A stretch of 64,000 nt of DNA from Gemmatimonadota bacterium. GTDB taxonomy: Bacteria; Gemmatimonadota; Gemmatimonadetes; Gemmatimonadales; GWC2-71-9. The stretch lies in the NCBI GenBank assembly GCA_009692115.1, contig SHZU01000003.1, forward strand, positions 223,079-287,078. The letters are read 5' to 3'. The notes below the pieces were generated by a model, which was not told the origin of the DNA, searched no databases, and was given only the letters and a program-made list of their open reading frames with translations. This document shows positions 60,981-64,000 of this stretch, one piece after another; position 1 is the stretch's first letter, and each line of letters begins with the position of its first letter. The translations under genes and the position numbers were made by a program.

Positions 60981-62011
60981 TGCAGTGGGCCGTTATTCTG
61001 GCCGGCGGGTCAGGCACCCGGTTTTGGCCGTTGTCGACTCCCACCCGACCCAAACAATTGCTCCCGCTGGCGGGCGCGGGGTCCACCGCGGAAGCGGCCT
61101 TTGAGCGATTGGCCGGCCTCCTGCCACCGGAGCGCATTCTCCTCGTAACCGGCGCTGGGCTCGCCGGTCCCCTGCGGACCAAACTGGGGGTGCCCGCGGA
61201 GAATGTCTTGGTCGAGCCGGAAGCCAAGTCGACCGGCCCAGCCCTGGTCTGGGGAAGCTGGGTGGCCCGATCCCGCGATCCCGAGGCGGTCGTGCTCTCG
61301 ACCCACGCGGATTGGCACGTGCCCGATCCGGCGGCGTTCGTTCGAACCGCTGAAGTCGCGCTGGCGGTGGCGGACACCGCCCCGTGGCTCGTGACGGTCG
61401 GCGTGGTGCCGACCCGGCCGGAGACCGGGTACGGCTATATCATCCCGGGCCAGCCGGTCGAGGGCGGGTTCCTGGTGGCTGAGTTCAAGGAAAAGCCGAC
61501 GGTCGAGGGGGCCGGCGCCCTGATCGCCCGGGGCGCCCTCTGGAACTCGGGTCTGTTTGCCTGGCGGGCCGACACCCTGCTCACGGAGATCGAGCGTCAT
61601 GCGCCGGAAATGGCCGGAGCGCTCCCCGCCCTGGCCCGCGCCGATGTCGCGAGTTTCTTTCGACACTGCCACGCGGTCTCGATCGACGTCGGGGTGCTCG
61701 AGCGGAGTCCGGCGGTTGTCGTGGTGCCCGGCCCATTCGAATGGGACGATATCGGAACCTGGGAGGCGCTCGCCCGGATCCGGCCGCTCGATCCAAACCG
61801 CAATGTCCTGGCGGGGAACGTGACCGCCGTTGACACCCGCGACTCCATCGGGTGGAGCGAGACGATGCCGATCGTCATGGCCGGCGTCGAGAACGTGGTC
61901 GTGGTCGAAGCCAACGGCCGGATCTTGGTCATGGATCGACGGCACGCCGCCGGGCTGAAACAGATCCTCGAACAATTGCCACCATCCGTTCGGGAGATTG
62001 CGGTATCATGA
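60980..62011 (+). CDS. Mannose-1-phosphate guanylyltransferase-like sugar nucleotidyltransferase
   Basis: The 343-residue protein starts W-A-V-I-L-A-G-G-S-G-T-R-F-W-P-L-S, the nucleotide-binding motif, followed by R-P-K-Q-L-L-P-L. It continues with S-T-H-A-D-W-H-V (activator/metal), G-Y-G-Y-I, F-K-E-K-P, W-N-S-G-L-F-A-W and S-I-D-V-G-V-L-E. This is the GDP-mannose pyrophosphorylase class (ManC-like without the isomerase domain). The product would supply GDP-mannose for glycans or polysaccharides. ATGA overlap with the following gene. Confidence 0.88.
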   Translation: MQWAVILAGGSGTRFWPLSTPTRPKQLLPLAGAGSTAEAAFERLAGLLPPERILLVTGAGLAGPLRTKLGVPAENVLVEPEAKSTGPALVWGSWVARSRDPEAVVLSTHADWHVPDPAAFVRTAEVALAVADTAPWLVTVGVVPTRPETGYGYIIPGQPVEGGFLVAEFKEKPTVEGAGALIARGALWNSGLFAWRADTLLTEIERHAPEMAGALPALARADVASFFRHCHAVSIDVGVLERSPAVVVVPGPFEWDDIGTWEALARIRPLDPNRNVLAGNVTAVDTRDSIGWSETMPIVMAGVENVVVVEANGRILVMDRRHAAGLKQILEQLPPSVREIAVS

Positions 62012-63165
62012 AGATCTATTGCCTCGACCCTGCCGACCCCGGCGACGGGTGGCTCCCGTTCTCGGGGGTCCGCCCGATCGCCGAGCTTCGGGCCGGGGCA
62101 TTCCTGATCTCGGATCGGTGGCGGCGGTTGCTCAACGCCGACGTGGCCGGGGTGATCTCGCCGGCAACGCCCCGGTTCGCCGACGTGGGCTCGCACCCGG
62201 TCGTTGATCAAACCTCGATTGTCGGACCGGCGATCGTCGTCCGGTCCACCTTTGCCCCGATCGGGACCGGTCTGGTGCTTCCCCCCGGGGTGTCGGGTCT
62301 CACGTCGAACGGCGCGACCGTGGCGTGGCTGGTGCCGCCGGGACAGCGGTGGCAGGGGCCCGAGGCCGTGCCTGACGGTTTCGCCATTCGGGGGATGCCG
62401 CTCGAACAGACCGCCGACCTGGTTGCGGCATGCGAGCGGTTGCTCGAGGATGATTGCGCCTCGCTCCGCGACGATGGCGGCGACACCGTGCCGCCCGGCT
62501 GCGTGGTTCTTGGCGATCCGGCGGGACTCGTGGTGCGAACCGCCTCGGTTGAGCCCCATGTGGTGTTCGACGTCCGCAAGGGTCCGATCGTGCTCGAGGC
62601 CGACTCCGTCGTTCGGGCCGGGACTCGCCTCGAAGGCCCGCTCTACGTCGGGCCGCACAGTTGGCTTCTCGGGGGCGCCATCCGCCACTCGGCCATCGGT
62701 CCGCACTGCCGGGTCCACGGTGAAGTCTCCGGCTCGGTGTTCTTGGGCTATGCAAACAAGAGCCACGACGGTTTCGTTGGCCACTCCGTCGTCGGGCAAT
62801 GGGCCAACCTCGGCGCTGGGACGATTACCTCGAACCTGAAGAACACCTACGGTCCGATCCGTCTCGACGGCCCCAATGGCCGGATGGAAACCGGCCGTTC
62901 CCTGCTCGGGAGTCTGATCGGCGATCATGCCAAGACCGGCATCGGCACGTTGTTGGCCACCGGGACGGTCATTGGCGCCGGGGCCAACGTGCTCGCCGGC
63001 AAACTGCCCCGCTACATCCGGCCGTTCTTCTGGGATCAGCGCGACCACCTCACGCTCGACGGGTTCCTCACCATCGCCCGCCGGGTCATGCCGCGCCGCG
63101 GCGTCGAGGTCACGGCTGAGCTCGAGGCCTCGCTGGCTTCGCTGCACGGTCGCTTGGCCCGGTGA
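62008..63165 (+). CDS. GlmU-like left-handed beta-helix protein
   Basis: The 385 residues have an N-terminal domain (K-I-Y-C-L-D-P-A-D-P, P-I-A-E-L-R-A-G) of the putative-sugar-nucleotidyltransferase type, without a clear nucleotide loop. A C-terminal parallel beta-helix follows from about residue 180 with I-V-L-E-A-D-S-V-V, L-Y-V-G-P-H-S-W and N-L-G-A-G-T-I-T-S-N-L-K-N-T-Y-G, the last a GlmU signature. It is likely an acyl- or sugar-phosphate transferase acting with the preceding enzyme; a complete GlmU role is not supported. Confidence 0.8.
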   Translation: MKIYCLDPADPGDGWLPFSGVRPIAELRAGAFLISDRWRRLLNADVAGVISPATPRFADVGSHPVVDQTSIVGPAIVVRSTFAPIGTGLVLPPGVSGLTSNGATVAWLVPPGQRWQGPEAVPDGFAIRGMPLEQTADLVAACERLLEDDCASLRDDGGDTVPPGCVVLGDPAGLVVRTASVEPHVVFDVRKGPIVLEADSVVRAGTRLEGPLYVGPHSWLLGGAIRHSAIGPHCRVHGEVSGSVFLGYANKSHDGFVGHSVVGQWANLGAGTITSNLKNTYGPIRLDGPNGRMETGRSLLGSLIGDHAKTGIGTLLATGTVIGAGANVLAGKLPRYIRPFFWDQRDHLTLDGFLTIARRVMPRRGVEVTAELEASLASLHGRLAR

Positions 63166-63983
63166 TCAGGCTCTCGGTCCTCGGCTCCGGGTCGGGCGGT
63201 AATGCCTTCGTCCTGGAGAGTCCGGAAGGCATGTTGCTGCTCGATGCCGGGTTCAGTGCCAAGGAACTGACCCGCCGGGCCGCCCTGGTCGGCCTCGACT
63301 TGGGCAAACTCACGGCTATGGTGCTCACCCACGAGCACGGGGACCACGCCTCCGGTGCCCGGCGGCTGGCGACCCGGTTTGGGGTTCCGATCGCCGCCAC
63401 CGAAGGGACCCTCCGAGCGCTGGCCCTGCCGCCGGAATGCCCGCGCCTGGTCTTGCGGGGTAGCTCGATCACCGAGATCGGTCCGTTTTCGCTGGAGAGT
63501 TGCCGGACCTTGCACGATGCCGCCGAGCCGACGGCGGTTGTCGTCGAAGCCGGCGACGTCCGGATCGGCCTAGCCTACGACTTTGGTCGCCCCACCATGG
63601 GGCTTCGGCATCTGCTCCGTCATTGCGACGCCATCGTCCTCGAGTCGAACTACGACGATGTGTTGCTCCGAACCAGCGACTATCCACCGTCGGTCCAGCA
63701 CCGGATCGCGGGCTCGGGCGGTCACCTGTCGAACCGAGTGGCCGCTGAGTTGCTGAGCGAACTCCATCACGACGGTCTCTCGCTCATCGTGCTCGCCCAC
63801 TTGAGCCGTCAGTGCAACGACCCCGGCGTGGCCCGTTCGACCGTCGGGAGCGCGTTGGCTCGGCGCGGATTCCGCGGCAGCCTCGAAGTCGCCGATCAAC
63901 GGATTCCACTTGGCCCGCTCGATATTCGAGCCAGTGGGGCCAAGTACCGGTTGCCCGCCCAGGCCGCGCTTAAGCTTACCTAA
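63162..63983 (+). CDS. Metallo-beta-lactamase-fold hydrolase, WalJ/YycJ-like
   Basis: The 273-residue hydrolase starts with GTG (GTGA overlap). It shows S-V-L-G-S-G-S-G-G-N-A near the N-terminus, the metal motif T-H-E-H-G-D-H (56-62), S-C-R-T-L-H-D-A-A-E-P and a later A-H-L-S-R-Q-C-N-D-P. Family members are 5'-3' exonucleases or of uncertain role in cell-wall signalling. The TAA stop sits in ACCTAACG. Only 17 nt remain to the window end. Confidence 0.88.
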   Translation: MIRLSVLGSGSGGNAFVLESPEGMLLLDAGFSAKELTRRAALVGLDLGKLTAMVLTHEHGDHASGARRLATRFGVPIAATEGTLRALALPPECPRLVLRGSSITEIGPFSLESCRTLHDAAEPTAVVVEAGDVRIGLAYDFGRPTMGLRHLLRHCDAIVLESNYDDVLLRTSDYPPSVQHRIAGSGGHLSNRVAAELLSELHHDGLSLIVLAHLSRQCNDPGVARSTVGSALARRGFRGSLEVADQRIPLGPLDIRASGAKYRLPAQAALKLT

Positions 63984-64000
63984 CGTCGAGGCCGGGCCGC

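Noticed and set aside
1-64000. CRISPR array, integrase, phage or plasmid functions
   Set aside because: No regular direct repeats with spacers and no gene of these classes was found anywhere in the window.

Overview
The window is GC-rich (roughly two-thirds G+C by eye) chromosomal DNA of a Gram-negative bacterium. It encodes envelope and lipopolysaccharide functions (LpxH-like pyrophosphatase, LptE-like lipoprotein, HldE2, TolC/RND efflux, many lipoproteins). Several features together point to Gemmatimonadota or a close relative: two LVIVD beta-propeller secreted proteins, a DUF5916 protein, fused SecDF, the tiny ribosomal protein Thx and a b558-type sdhCAB. This assignment is inference; no 16S gene is present. 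Most genes lie on the minus strand in tight runs with ATGA or TGATG overlaps.

Region by region. 1-2000: a decayed gene with two in-frame stops, then an LVIVD lipoprotein. 2014-6325: mdh-sdhC-sdhA-sdhB, a TCA-cycle operon. 6433-9316: apaG followed by a gene graveyard, with an esterase remnant and a DUF1801 gene cut in two by about 1.45 kb of differently composed DNA carrying one secreted TPR/NTF2-like gene. 9317-19175: a second LVIVD protein, the tyrosine-degradation pair hpd-hmgA, a MATE exporter, a DUF5916 protein and an acyl-CoA synthetase whose start codon sits 3 nt after tRNA-Arg(TCT). 19439-26917: a metal-efflux operon (His-rich protein, TolC-type, adaptor, HME-type RND pump, DUF4198 protein) followed by a truncated copper-nitrite-reductase-like remnant. 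27073-29632: a small ORF, tRNA-Pro(TGG), and a TetR regulator divergent from a CubicO-type hydrolase with a palindromic operator candidate between them. 29637-34213: an envelope/nucleotide cluster (thioesterase, lipoproteins, LptE, HldE2, RNase PH, RdgB, HpcH aldolase).

34999-47781 is one uninterrupted minus-strand run: nusA, ylxQ, infB, rbfA, truB, ribF, secDF, tatD, fhs, ridA, then tRNA-Sec (selC) and a DUF5683 gene. selC implies that the organism makes selenoproteins, although none is visible here. 48052-50487 holds an Ig-like lipoprotein, pgeF and murA; this MurA has Asp where the fosfomycin-reactive Cys normally lies. 50546-52035 (plus strand) holds a frameshifted DUF948-like gene, a zinc-dependent phospholipase C family protein and the 33-residue ribosomal protein Thx. 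52077-60522 holds a class V aminotransferase broken by three frameshifts, then gatB, gatA, gatC, a UvrD/PcrA helicase, serS and a lipoprotein. 60630-63983 (plus strand) is an operon of a Roadblock/LC7 protein, a mannose-1-phosphate guanylyltransferase, a GlmU-like left-handed beta-helix protein and a WalJ-like metallo-hydrolase.

No CRISPR array, transposase, integrase or complete mobile element was seen. The most interesting signals are the selC placement, the tRNA/start-codon junctions, the interrupted DUF1801 locus, the fosfomycin-resistant-type MurA and an apparently over-represented GCCTAAC heptamer that captures most TTA leucine codons.
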